The translations under genes and the position numbers were made by a program. Below, in pieces: positions 13,430 through 24,383 of a stretch of 64,000 nt of DNA. How positions within the stretch are numbered: the stretch's first letter is position 1; each line of letters opens with the position of its first letter. The notes under the pieces were generated by a model that was given only the letters and a program-made list of their open reading frames with translations, did no database searches and had not been told where the DNA came from. Origin of the DNA: Hydractinia symbiolongicarpus (lineage: Eukaryota; Cnidaria; Hydrozoa; Anthoathecata; Hydractiniidae); NCBI RefSeq assembly GCF_029227915.1, contig NC_079888.1, positions 15,979,001 through 16,043,000 of the forward strand. Reading direction: 5' to 3'.

Positions 13430-13945
13430 GTAAGTAAATAACTAAATAACATGCTTTAGTCTGTGAATTACTAGGCTGTAAATTATCCCTTGCAGCGATT
13501 TCAACAATAAATCTTGATCAAACAGAAAGACGTTAGGTTGACCCAATACCATACCAAAATTCAACAAAAAAATCTCGCTATTGCGCAAGTTATAGTCATT
13601 TCTGTGCTTGGTCAGTAAATTACCGGTCTGTAATTTGCACAAAGTTTGAATAGTAATATCTTTCAAACGTTACGTTTTAAAGACATGGTTCTTACATTTT
13701 TTTGATCCACTCGATCTCCTCTTTCTAACCATAACATGATATATAAATGTGGAATTATTTTTTTGCTGGCAGTGAAAGTTTTGACGTCATCTATTTTAGT
13801 CTTTGCCACCCATTTTTTTGGTAATTTGGGACCTAAGGAACAACTTTAAATCAAAAAATCACTTTAAACACACATTTGCATACGAAGCTTTATAATAGAA
13901 CACATCAGCCCTCACCACTGTGAGAAATATACCACCAGGTGAAAT
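13430..13945 (-). repeat. Right long inverted repeat
   Basis: Reverse-complement partner of 9820-10375. On its outer side it runs into the 3' end of the minus-strand ORF 13859-14230, whose last ~20 codons lie inside the arm. Confidence 0.65.
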
Positions 13946-14230
13946 TTTGTGGATAAAATCATTAGTAAAACCAGAATCCGTTGCAGTTTCCTCTTTGGAT
14001 ATTATTCTGATGAACCAGACGGTATCTGCTGATGTTAGGTCAGATGCTAAAGCTACAGTTGGACCTGGATCATGGTAATTACTTTTATCAACATTTTCGT
14101 GTACATTTTCACCATCATTCTGGAACTTCAGAACGCGGAGAGACTTGTTCAAGGTCTTAACAACTATGTCATACTTAGCAAAAGAGGCACTTGGACCATA
14201 TGAGACTAAACAATTATCACTAGCGCACAA
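13859..14230 (-). CDS. Uncharacterised 123-residue ORF, possible exon or remnant
   Basis: This minus-strand ORF has an ordinary soluble-protein composition. It contains YGPSASF, a DPGPTVALASDL segment and VWFIRIISKE, which reads like a small beta-rich domain. I cannot name the family. The last ~20 codons lie in the right arm of the long inverted repeat. The equivalent left-arm sequence preserves a similar peptide (GGI..VRGAMF against GGI..VVRADVF) but is broken by stops. It may belong with the ORF at 14622-15002 upstream on the same strand as part of one gene or element. Both ORFs look more protein-like than the surrounding chance ORFs. Confidence 0.35.
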   Translation of the reverse strand: MCASDNCLVSYGPSASFAKYDIVVKTLNKSLRVLKFQNDGENVHENVDKSNYHDPGPTVALASDLTSADTVWFIRIISKEETATDSGFTNDFIHKISPGGIFLTVVRADVFYYKASYANVCLK

Positions 14231-14621
14231 ACGTGGGACAGCTTTAAAAGAAGTTGAACGTGGCTCAAAAACAAGTGCTTGAAATTAAGAGGAGCCATAG
14301 ACAGTCGTGAACTTCAATGCTACAAGTTTAAGCCCTGGCTATTTTAAGTTTTTGATCATGAATTGGCATTATAGCATAGTTAGGATCTTATTTTTCTTGA
14401 AATTTGCTTTCCAAAAAAAGACACCATCTTCTCAGTATTTTGCAATAAGCCACAATTACCAATTTCACTGCGAATGGCAATCTTTGCTATACCCCCAACA
14501 TGGTCTACTTTTGATTTTCTTGACCTGATATGTCATAGATTTGTATGACTTTGCAGCCATTTGAATCTAAAAGACATGTCATTTATGTCATCAAGAAATG
14601 TTACCAGTATTACAGTGATTA

Positions 14622-15002
14622 TTATTGCTTAACGCCAAAGCAGATGACAAAACAGTGATACAGAGACAATGCATTTCCTAATACTTCATCACTATGATTA
14701 GGAATCATATCCTTGAGGTGCATGAATTTCTCTTGACTAGTGACCTTTCTACTGCAAATTGGTTTCTGCTGAGGTAAAATATCATTGACTTGGTTTTCTT
14801 CTTGAAGTGGAGGTTGTTCCAACTGTTCATTGGTGATGTCATTGACTTCATTGTCATTGTTATACTTAATTTCATGTTCAGAATCTTGTTCTTGATCAAT
14901 AAAGTTAACAGTTGGCTTGATATAAACAGCACGTTGACCTGAAAAATTATTAGCACAAGCAGCACAATATTTCACTCCAGGTGCAATGGTTCCAAAAGTC
15001 AT
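14622..15002 (-). CDS. Uncharacterised 126-residue ORF with Cys pair and acidic stretch
   Basis: The minus-strand ORF begins MTFGTIAPGVKYCAAC, with a CxxC pair that could bind metal. It continues through an Asn/Glu/Asp-rich low-complexity linker to a helical-looking LKDMIPNHSDEVLGNAL segment, and ends FGVKQ. I do not recognise the family. It lies 390 bp upstream of the ORF at 13859-14230 on the same strand, and the two may be fragments of one coding region; I found no convincing splice junction. It may be a transposon-borne protein given its repeat-rich setting. Confidence 0.35.
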   Translation of the reverse strand: MTFGTIAPGVKYCAACANNFSGQRAVYIKPTVNFIDQEQDSEHEIKYNNDNEVNDITNEQLEQPPLQEENQVNDILPQQKPICSRKVTSQEKFMHLKDMIPNHSDEVLGNALSLYHCFVICFGVKQ

Positions 15003-15589
15003 ACTGGTTGTAGTATGGTTAACTTTAGTGCCACTTTTAAAATGCTGGTGGTGCTAAAGGAGATAAGGTGCAGGAGAAGGCACTGTAGTCTGCTGGCGCA
15101 GCAGCTGTAGCAGAAGACTGGTCAAGGCTGAGAATAACTGCACGGGTCTTGAAGAAGTTCGTTTGCCTGTTTAGCAATGTTTGAAAGGGACTTTCTGATT
15201 TAATTCACCATTTAATGAATCCATTTTAAAATTTACACTTCTTGTTTACAGTTTTTTGACCGTCTGCCAAAATAATATCAGAAAATCAGGGAAAAAGTTG
15301 TGGTGAGACACTGGGAACGAAGTTAAAATCTTATGCGTCCCCAATGCATCATGCCATGGGGAATAAAAATAAATACACCATAAGGAAAAAAGTGAACATA
15401 CGAAATGAATTTAAGTTTATATATTTTTTTTTTTAATGGATCATTATATTAAATAAGGAATGAACAAACAAAGAAATTAGGTTTTGTAAATTTAAAGGTA
15501 TTATAGAGTTATAAAACAGATATGATAACAAATGGAACATATATAAAAAGGATATACAAGATAGAATGTTGTTCATAATGGCACCCCAT
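15003..15589. other. Stretch without recognised genes
   Basis: AT-rich. A 75-codon minus-strand ORF at 15433-15660 overlaps the start of a repeat and has no recognisable motif. Confidence 0.35.
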
Positions 15590-17060
15590 AATTCAAGCAT
15601 GTCCCTAATTCTTGCTTTTACTTTTAAATATGCAAATTTTTCTTGTTTTTTGATTACCACCTTTCAATATGCAAATTCTTTTTGTCATTGATTGCTGTCT
15701 TTAATTCTTCTAATTCTCCTCATTGGTAGTTATTATTTTTAAATATGTAAATTCCTACTACTACTACTAATCGGTACTTGTTAAAGATATGGAGAAGACA
15801 ACACTGGTTTTTTATAAAAAGATGAGAAAGGCGCTTAATTATAAATAACATCAAAATCCAGTAATTATGATTATTCTAAAAATGGGAAAGCGACAACGAC
15901 GTTACAGAATGATATATGACATGGCTAATGCGATATATATTTACAACAGGAAAAGGCACATTTAGTTAATCACTGAGAACAACAGTAAATCATTAATCAC
16001 CAATTTGGAAATTAGTACATGAAAGGCCCAGGTATTCTACAAAAGGGAAGTTTTGTGTGAATAAAAAGAGAAGATGCTTAATTATCAGTAACGTCAAAAT
16101 ATAAGACTTCTATAAATCAACACTGAATTGCTCCAGGATTAACATGTGGCATGTACAAGTTATATGATTTAAGGGAAGACAGGGTTCGAAAGAAGATGGG
16201 TAATTAGCTATCAGGACATGAAAAGTTACCTTTTATGTGGAAAACAACAGAAAGGAGTTATAGAGTTATCTAAGACAAGGACAGCGTTAGAACATTTATG
16301 CACATTATTTGTTATTAAGTAACTTTCTTTGCATATGTAAACCTTCTCGTATTCAAATTCGCTTACTCATTGATTTCCCCCTAAAAATATTCAAATTCTT
16401 CATGTCGTTGATAATTGCTTTTATTATGCAAGTTTTTTTTTGCTGTTGATTATCTTTTAAGTATTTAAAATCTTCCTGTTGTTGATTACTGCCTCTCATT
16501 TTGCAAATGTTTCTTGTATGTGATTATCGACTTGAAGTATTATTCTGCCTGCCATTGATTACCGCCTTTTATTATGCGAGTGTTTCTTCCAGTTGGTTAT
16601 CGCCCCTAAATAGTTGAATTTTTCCTTTTGGTGATCACAGTCTGATTATTATGCCAGCTTTTCTAGGGTTGATTATCGTTTTTAAGGAATTGAATTCTTT
16701 CTGTCTTTGCTTGCCACCTGTTTTTATGTAAATTTTTACAATTAAGCAGTAGCTTTAAGCGTATCAAGCAACGAGAATTTTGGCCCAGTCTGGTGACACA
16801 CTGATTCAGTATTCTGCTCGCTGATTAAGTATACAGAATTAAATTACATCTTTTACTGTCTTTAAATATGCGAACTCTTATTGCTATTAAAAATGCTGTT
16901 GGATATGCAAATTCCTATTGCCGCTGATTACCGCTTCTTATATTCACTTTGTTTTTGTCGTGGATTCACTTATGTGCCTTTAAATATTGTTTATTACTGT
17001 CTTTAAAGATGGAAAAATTACCCATTGATGATTTTCTTTTAACATACGAACAGTCATTTT
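15590..17060 (+). repeat. Degenerate internally repetitive module, copy B
   Basis: There are three parts. 15590-15760 and 16330-17060 carry the ATATGCAAATTCTTC / ATTGATTACC phrase about every 40 bp. 15770-16320 is the diverged direct copy of 4310-4890. The flanking orientation and the shared AATTCGCTT..CTCATTGATTT line tie this block to 8440-8800. Copy B is shorter than copy A, which has unrelated sequence between its two repetitive parts. Confidence 0.55.
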
Positions 17061-17476
17061 GTCCGGAATATTTTTTTGTGAACATTGTATTTTAATTTGA
17101 AGAAAAACACCATCCTAAAATATTCAGAGTTATCGTTGGTGATTATAGCAGATCTTGTTGTTAGAAACATACAGTTAGCCTTCCGTTTATCTGGAACGGC
17201 ACTGGCAGTGTAGCATTTGGTTGGAAGTGGATGAAATAGCTAGAATTAAGCGAACTTGCGTTTCTTATCGCTTTCCTATTTTTTTTCCCAATATCTCTCT
17301 CGCTTGAAAATGTTTGGAACTTTTTTGTTAACCTTTATAACACTTAAAGCAACCTTCCAAGTCAACATGTTAGAGCGCATATTTTTAGTTTTGTATATTA
17401 TACTTTTTATCTATTTTTACGTACTACTTTTTTATTTACTTTTGAAGTATTGAGTTTGCTTACATATTGACATATT
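17061..17476. other. Stretch without recognised genes
   Basis: A 65-codon ORF at 17256-17453 is nearly all Phe, Leu and Tyr from AT-rich DNA and looks accidental. I see nothing else. Confidence 0.35.
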
Positions 17477-17789
17477 CCTGGATTTGAACTAGTGTGGAGG
17501 AGTTTATTTAGGAGAACCTAAGTATGGCTGTTTGCTCGAGTTTTACGGTATGAAGCGCTGTTACATACAGCTTTATATTTTTGCTAGAAATATAACGAGT
17601 TTTGTTAATTTTTTATTGTGATATGTTGTTAATACCGTGAAATCTTGAGTGAACGCCCTGGATTTGAACTAGTGTGGAGGAGTTTATTTAGGAGAACCTA
17701 AATATGGCTGTTTGCTCGAGTTTTTACGGTATGAAGCGCTGTTAAATACAGCTTAATATTTTTGCTAGAAATATAACGAGTTTTGTTAA
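17477..17789 (+). repeat. Two tandem 132 bp copies, 180 bp period
   Basis: 17477-17608 and 17657-17789 are almost identical. Both begin CCTGGATTTGAACTAGTGTG, pass through ATGGCTGTTTGCTCGAG and end ATATAACGAGTTTTGTTAA. A 48 bp linker separates them. The few differences (for example AAGTATGG against AAATATGG) indicate a fairly recent duplication. Neither copy has an ORF of note. Confidence 0.85.
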
Positions 17790-20251
17790 CGTATGTATTT
17801 TTATATTTATATGGTTTATACTGAGGTAGATTGTAACATACTTTTGTAAATATGCATATAATATATGTTTTTATATATATGTAATAAATTGTTTAGTTTA
17901 ATACACGTCTCCTTGTGTCTTCGAGATAAGGGTTGTGAGAAATCCTGATTTTTATCATCAACTGAGTTCATACAATAAGATTTTAAACCCCCTGGATGAA
18001 CCTGATAGATATAATAATGTATTAAGATAGGTATTCTGCAAATAAACGAGAGAAGGAAGCGGTCGAATTGATTATTTTGCACTGAATTGACTGTATCTTG
18101 TGTAAAATTTTATGAAACAAAGATGTTTTGCAGCATTTAAAAATTTATGTCATGTTGTCAACTCCGTCAGTCCGTTAGTCAAGAATTTTCAAATTGTTAA
18201 AATGCCAAGAACGAGTCAGGAATTTTGTAAACTGATGCAATTCTACATCTGAGCTTTATGAAAAACTCAAGTGTTTTTAAATGCTGTTGAGAGCTATATG
18301 TAAATGATTACAACAAATTTATATAGTTAATTTGACAGAGCAAATGATCAGGCACTTTTGGTGAGAAATAGGAGTCTGGTCCGTTAAAAGTGTTTTACAA
18401 GATTGCTCCAAAGTTGAGAAACATCCAGACCGAGTGGTCTTTGTGCTATTTAAAAGTAAAATTTAGTTTGCCAAGATTTGGCCTAAAATGCAATCCAAGA
18501 TTTGGCCTAAAAGGCATTCATCCGCAGCTAAATGCTAAACTAACTAAAAAGCAACCAGATGACAGACCTTGCGATCTAAAATTTGCTCCCCTGAACTTTA
18601 AATATTAAACGAGGTTTTTCAGGGGAAGTAAGAAGTATGTTTTGCCCACAAACTGAGATCAAAGGCTGTAACTATTTTTACCCGCTTTAAAGTAGCTTGG
18701 CAACTACTTCACTTGTATTTTACGCGTTTCAATCCACATATAGCATTTCTGCGGCTCTCAGCTTAAGATTCTAAGCACAGGAATCTAAAACAAATAAGTC
18801 ACAAGTAGCTGCAAAGCAGACTGCCTTAAAATGTGAATTCATTAACTTTAAGACGAAGGCACTTGAGTGAGAAGGTCCTGCACAAATCAGGAGGGCCGTG
18901 TCAAATCCGAGTAAATAAAGTTTAATTGCCCTTAACTCTACTAACAGTCTATGGATGCACTTTTTAGGGATGTTTAAATATCCACTGGTCATGCTTAACA
19001 CTTCCTTTACACGTAGGCATTAGTTAATGCTGTGAAATAAGCAGGTGGTATTATTTTCTTAGTCAATTAACTTTGAGTTGTGCCGGGTTGAACGGTTTGT
19101 ACAGAAAAAGCATGTCGCATATTCATAATACCCTTTTTTACAAAAACTTTATCACAACTTCGCTTTAATAAAAAAAACACAAGAAACAACCCGACCAACG
19201 TAAACATTCACTGAGTATTTAATTTCTTAAAATAGATTTACAAAATTCATTGTCTGTTTGAAATGAAAACACATTCTACAGCCTGTTGTTACAAAATACT
19301 GAGCAGTTGTCTCATTAATACACTTTAACCTTTTTTTCTGAAGTTTATATTTCAGTAATAAGGTAGTACTTTATTTAGCATAACAAAGTATTATTTAAAA
19401 ATTTTACTGTAGGCAATGTATTTTGCTTTCACTTTTTAGCCAGAGGTAGCTAGAAAGTAAAGCTGAGCAAAAAATTAGTGCAGATATGTAACACAAATAT
19501 AAACAATGTTGACCAGGATAGGATAAAAGGCTCTTAGAACAAAGTGAATAAAACCCCTAAAAGAATGTCAATCAGTAAGGCTAGCCTAGCAAACTTTAGG
19601 ATGTTTTCTCAAAGTCTACGTTCGTAGCTGAATCTTAAAATCGGTTTGTTTAAGATTTGTATGTGGCTAAAAACAAACAGAAAACAAATGTTACACAAAT
19701 AATAAGCTCTTAGAAGATAAAAACAGACGTAGTCCTATTGGCGTTTCATGACCTTGAACATTATATGAGATTGAGGATTTCTCCAGACGAAGGTATAAAT
19801 GTAGATTTTTAACAATTGTAAAAAGGTTAACTTTTACATATTTATGTATTGTCCATTAAAGTTTAATAAATTGTTCTTTTAACACAAGATCAAATAGCCT
19901 GTGGCGATGTCAAATACCTTTCGTTGTTTAATAATGCAATCAGGTTTTAGTTGAATCAACTTTTTTGATTATGCTTGCTTTTCTTGTATTAGCTTTGCGT
20001 TGTATAATATTTTGTTGATTTCCAGTTATGAATTTGCTTAAATTTAAAGAAGAAATGTCAATTGCATGAAAGAGAGTTGGAATGTCCATAATTCATTCGC
20101 AGCAAAAATTACTAAATATAAATACGAAATGGATGTAATTTTTGAAGTTTTACTTGATTGGATTGGCGCGAAATAAAGAAAACCGTTTTAATAAATGTCC
20201 AGATTCTATATCTATATATAGCAAAGTTTCTAAAAATTATGTGTTGCTTTA
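17790..20251. other. Intergenic stretch upstream of the dioxygenase gene
   Basis: AT-rich intergenic DNA. ATTTGGCCTAAAA occurs twice near 18475-18515 and resembles the unit of the array at 20282-20590. ORFs at 17816-18082, 18390-18608 and 18771-19001 are short and have no domain. I see no gene. Confidence 0.4.
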
Positions 20252-20601
20252 ATGGTAGTTTAATGTTTTTTTAATCATTTTCAGCATACTTTGTTTATTA
20301 ACCGTGCTAATTTTTGTCGAAAATAAAGTAGTTTTAATTTTTGGACAAATTTTGGCCTAAAATGGCATTTAAGGTGCCAAAAAACTAAAATTTTGATGTC
20401 ACCATCATGTTTAGCACACTTTTTTGTTTACTGTGCCACATTTTGTCAAAAATAAAGTAGTTTTAATTTTTGGACCAATGTTGGCCTAAAATAGCATTTA
20501 GGTGACAAAAATCAAAATTATTATGTCACCATTGTGTTCAGCATACTTTTTTGTTAACTGTGCCAAATTTTGTGATGGTAGTTTAATGTTTTTTTTTTAA
20601 T
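20252..20601 (+). repeat. Tandem array of ~128 bp units before the dioxygenase gene
   Basis: About 2.4 diverged units with anchors TCAGCATACTTTGTTTA at 20281, TTAGCACACTTTTTTG at 20411 and TCAGCATACTTTTTTG at 20538. Each unit includes AAAATAAAGTAGTTTTAATT and TTGGCCTAAAATxGCATTTA. The array is flanked by TGGTAGTTTAATGTTTTTTT on both sides (20252 and 20576), so the flanks duplicated with it. It ends about 215 bp before the start codon of the downstream gene. Confidence 0.75.
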
Positions 20602-20815
20602 AATCTCAGCCGATTTAAGTTTGACGTAAAAAAGAATATTAAAATTTATTTTAAGAAACAATATTTTCTTTTATTTTAAAAAAAACTTTCAATGAGCGTC
20701 AGATTTCATCGTGTTAAAACAAATAAAAATCTAAAGGTAACATTATTTTATTATTATTCTATTAGTTAGATACAAAATTACGAAGACCGGAGAGTTTCCT
20801 TAATACTTTCTTAAA

Positions 20816-23093
20816 ATGAACGTAGCAAGATACACATTCCAAAAGAACTGGAGAAAACTCTATAGCATTGCTGTGCGAGACATTCACGTATCATGCGTCA
20901 ACAGAAACATCAATGATGCGAAAGTTATCGATAATCAAATGATTCGGATGACTTGGGATGATAACGAAATCTGTGATTTTCCACATATATTCCTCAGAGA
21001 TAACTGTCAATGTTCCACTTGTTTTCATCCTGATTCAAAACAAAGATTACTCGATACTGTAAAAACTATCGATTTAAGCATACAACCAAAGGAAGTTCAG
21101 TTGGACAAATCAAATTCAGATGTTACCATAACATGGCCTGATGAACACGTCAGCAAATTTTCAAGTAAATGGCTGAAGGAAAGGAAATTTCCGAACGAAG
21201 GAGAAAAGATTAATTCCACCATATTCAAAGACATCAAAAGGATAACATGGTCGTCGAAGTATATAAAAGAAAACATGCCTTACATAGAATATGACGACCT
21301 TATGAAGAACGATGAAACTTTGTTGCAACATTTTGAAAATTTGATATCACTGGGTTTGAGTATTATTAAATCGGCTCCTGCAGAATCTGGGGTTTTGAAT
21401 AGGATAACAGATAAAATGACTTACGGATACATGAAGAAAACGCATTACGGGTAAGAACAAACATTATTGTACGTTGACAAACCAATCATCCGAAATGCTT
21501 TAAAACCTAATTTGCTATAATGTACCTAATTTTACAAGCCGTTGAATATCTTGCAATCACATGACCCTGTCTTTTTATGCCAAAAATAATGAACAGATAT
21601 GTATTAATTTTTTAGTGAAATCTTCACAGTCAGGAACAAACCTTCGCCAAACAATTTGGCGTATACGGCAGGCTATTTGCCACTACATGTTGACCTACCA
21701 TATATAGAGTACCAGCCAGGGGTAAGATTTTTGTGGCTCTTTTGCGTTCACCTTTTATTCATTTGCTTATTTATTTCTTAACCTTTTTATTTAATTCTTC
21801 ATATTTTTTATTCTTTAGATTCAACTTCTTCATTGCATCGAGCAAAGTGATGGCAAAGATTCCGGTGTTAATCACTTAAGTGATGGATTCTATACAGCAG
21901 AAAGGTTGAAGGAACAATACCCAGACTATTTTGATCTGTTATGCAAAGTCAAATTCAAATTTAACGATATTGGTGGGGACATATTTGGTGAATTTAATAA
22001 AGAACTTGAAAGACCTGTGATCGGGTGAGTTGGTTGCTAGATTATTTTCCGTTAATAAAGAGAATTTTGGCAGTGCATAATTTTAATGGGGCGACAAAAG
22101 AATATGCTGGACATAACATTTAGCAAACAACATTTTTATCTGTTTAATTCACATTTCCAGCCTATTAGGTTCATTGATTTTCCGTTTGTTATCTTGTACT
22201 GCAACAGTGAAAAATTTGTTGGTTAAAAGAGACCATTTTTTTGGCAAGCAAAGAAAATTTTTGCCCACAAAATTTTTCATAGACATAATTAAAGCCCGAT
22301 TAATATTTCTTGTTGACTAATATTTTATTCCAAGAATATTATCCCTAAATGTTTTTATTTTAAATTAAAAACTATGATTTTTTTTGCATAAAATACGTTA
22401 AACATTTTTAAAATGAAATTAATATTACAAAAAAAAAACATTCCCAAAGCATACCCTGCTAAAATATTTTTTCGGTTAAAAATGACGAATTCTTTGCTAG
22501 GAGACAAAAAATTTTAACTGACGAAATTTATGACCAACGCATGTTACACTGGCAAACTATTTTCAAGAAAACCAACATTTGCTGTAATTATGCTGCAAGT
22601 AACACCAGTTTCACTGGAAATAAAGGATAGCGAGGCATATTACGAGTCACAAGAATTATAAACGTTTGCTTTTTCGATTTTTGAAATAATGTCACAGTTT
22701 CCTTCTCTTTTTTAACAGTCGTGAAAACAAAATTTCTTCCTACGTGACTTAAAAAAAAATACTTACATTTCTAGATTGGATGACTTTGGTGTGGTGCAAA
22801 GCATCAGTTACAATAATCATGTGCGAAGCTCATTTGTCAATGCTCCATCAAAGACAGTCTTTAAATCATATGAAGCTTTGTACGTTTCTACGCGCATGCA
22901 CTATTCTGAAGTCCTTGAGTATAAAATGGAGCCAGGAGATATCATGGTTTTTAATAACAAGCGTGTTTTGCACGGACGAACATCGTTTGATCCCACCACA
23001 ACAACGCGATGGCTGGAGGGATGTTATTTTGACTGGGACGAGGTAGCGTCAATATATCGGGTAACAAAAGCTAGGTTGAATAAAGACAAGTAA
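20816..23093 (+). CDS. BBOX1: Gamma-butyrobetaine dioxygenase-like (BBOX1) gene, 4 exons
   Basis: Fe(II)/2-oxoglutarate-dependent hydroxylase, expected to turn gamma-butyrobetaine into L-carnitine. Coding exons are 20816-21450, 21616-21721, 21819-22024 and 22775-23093, all with GT-AG junctions and compatible phases, giving 421 residues. The N-terminal domain has the zinc-binding CQCSTC cluster (Cys64, 66, 69) typical of BBOX1/TMLHE. The catalytic double-stranded beta-helix shows the HxD iron ligands His236 and Asp238 (LHVDLP) and the distal His382 in VLHGR, so all three ligands are present. The sequences around the iron site (PGIQLLHCIEQ) and the C-terminus (LEGCYFDWDEV) are closer to BBOX1 than to TMLHE. 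The basic N-terminus could be a weak mitochondrial signal. A possible AATAAA polyadenylation signal starts 7 nt after the stop. The start is the first ATG in the open frame. BBOX-like versus TMLHE-like substrate is not settled by sequence alone. Confidence 0.93.
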
Positions 23094-24283
23094 GATACAA
23101 ATAAAAGTTGTGATAAATTTGTTTCCAATGTGTGTGTGCGTAATGCATGTAATTTAAGGATTTTTGTAAACGTAGTCTCGTTTTCCGAGGATTTTTCGAA
23201 CATCAGAGAGGACATAAACAGCCATCTCAAGGAGGCAAAGGGTTTTTTTTTTTACATGCGCCCTCACTTCCCGAGTTTGGGCGGACGAAGTGTTGTTGTC
23301 AATAAAAAATAGCTTCGTATTTTAACTTTGAAAAATGTCAAATGTTGTGAAATAACAGCTTGCAGTGAGTAATTTTTGTAACAACCTATGACTCGAATTC
23401 AGTTTGTTTTTTGAAATTTCTTTGTGTGTGACAGAATAAAGGTATTTAGATAATCAGTCATTTTTTTCCGAAAGGGATGCGAAAAGATTGCATAACCAGT
23501 GCAATTTCCAGTAATAAGACCTTCTAAACACCCAAATTCCCTCCCTCCTTCGCAGGTTTTACTTGTTGTCAAAGAGCTTACACAATGGAGATTAATACTG
23601 CTTTATGGTAATTGTTTTTAAGTAAAGTATTAAGATAGATGAATCAACGTAATATACTTTTCCTCTTTCCAGTTTTTTTTACATTTTTTTGAATTCAAAA
23701 AGCTTAAAAATTCCATTAATTTATTATTCTCTTGAGAAAGAATTTATTCTTAATAATTTCTACAAACGCTCCTTTCTGAAGAATGTTGCGTAACCTAGGT
23801 TTACGAGGACCGAGGGCCAAGGACGTGAGCACAGACCCGGGGAACCAATATGCTTTAAATTAATTTGGAAGTATTTGTGCTTAAACTTACTTCATTTGAA
23901 GAATACTTTATTCCGGGTAAAGCCATCACCATTCCCTGTTTGAGCGAACGATGTATTTTTCTTAAAAAAAAATAACGACATTTCATTTCTAAAGATCGTG
24001 AAGTTGTTTGACACCTTAGTGAAGATTGAACAAAAATTGTTAGTAAGTTAAAGCCTTGGCAGCATCCATACACTTGATGCACATCTTCATCTTTTGTCAA
24101 GTAACAAAGAAAGTTTACAGCGTGAGAATAGCCTGGTATCTTTCATGCTTTCTGTTATTTTACGAGGTTGTACTTCACAAAACGTGTTGGACATATTTGT
24201 GTAGCAATCCATTCAGACTATAAAACTTCGCTCCCAACTAGTCCAATAGAAAATTACTCAGGAGGTATACGTAACTGTGTCGC

Positions 24284-24383
24284 GAACCTCAATCCCAGGG
24301 CCTGTAGCGTTTTTAAATATGAGAGGATGAAACGCGCTCATCTTCATATCAAAAAACGCTACAGGCCCTGGGTTCAAGGTTGC
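24284..24383. repeat. Near-perfect ~100 bp hairpin repeat
   Basis: CCCAGGGCCTGTAGCGTTTT on the left (24294) matches the complement of AAAACGCTACAGGCCCTGGG on the right (ending 24372). Similarity extends outward (AACCTCAA / TTCAAGGTT) and inward through the ATATGA/TCATAT segments. The whole unit could fold on itself with almost no loop. Such short palindromes are typical of foldback or MITE elements. It has no ORF. Confidence 0.7.

Larger units (their letters stand above)
9820..13945 (+). mobile_element. Transposon-like element with ~0.5 kb inverted ends
   Basis: Two ~0.5 kb sequences in opposite orientation bracket about 3 kb that contains a broken CXC-type protein gene. Corresponding landmarks are GATCGAGTGGATCAAAAAAA at 10087 and its complement near 13710, and GATTTTTTGATTTAAAGTTG at 9894 and its complement near 13845. 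The arms are clearly alike but carry scattered substitutions and small indels. The outer edges are fuzzy: similarity fades near 9820 and 13945, and I could not find a target-site duplication. Long inverted ends around a coding region suggest a DNA transposon. An inverted pair of some other repeat is the alternative. Confidence 0.6.

Noticed and set aside
23130-23312. ORF just after the dioxygenase stop as an extra exon
   Set aside because: The C-terminal domain is complete at 23093 and the downstream frame has no matching acceptor or homology; it is 3' UTR.
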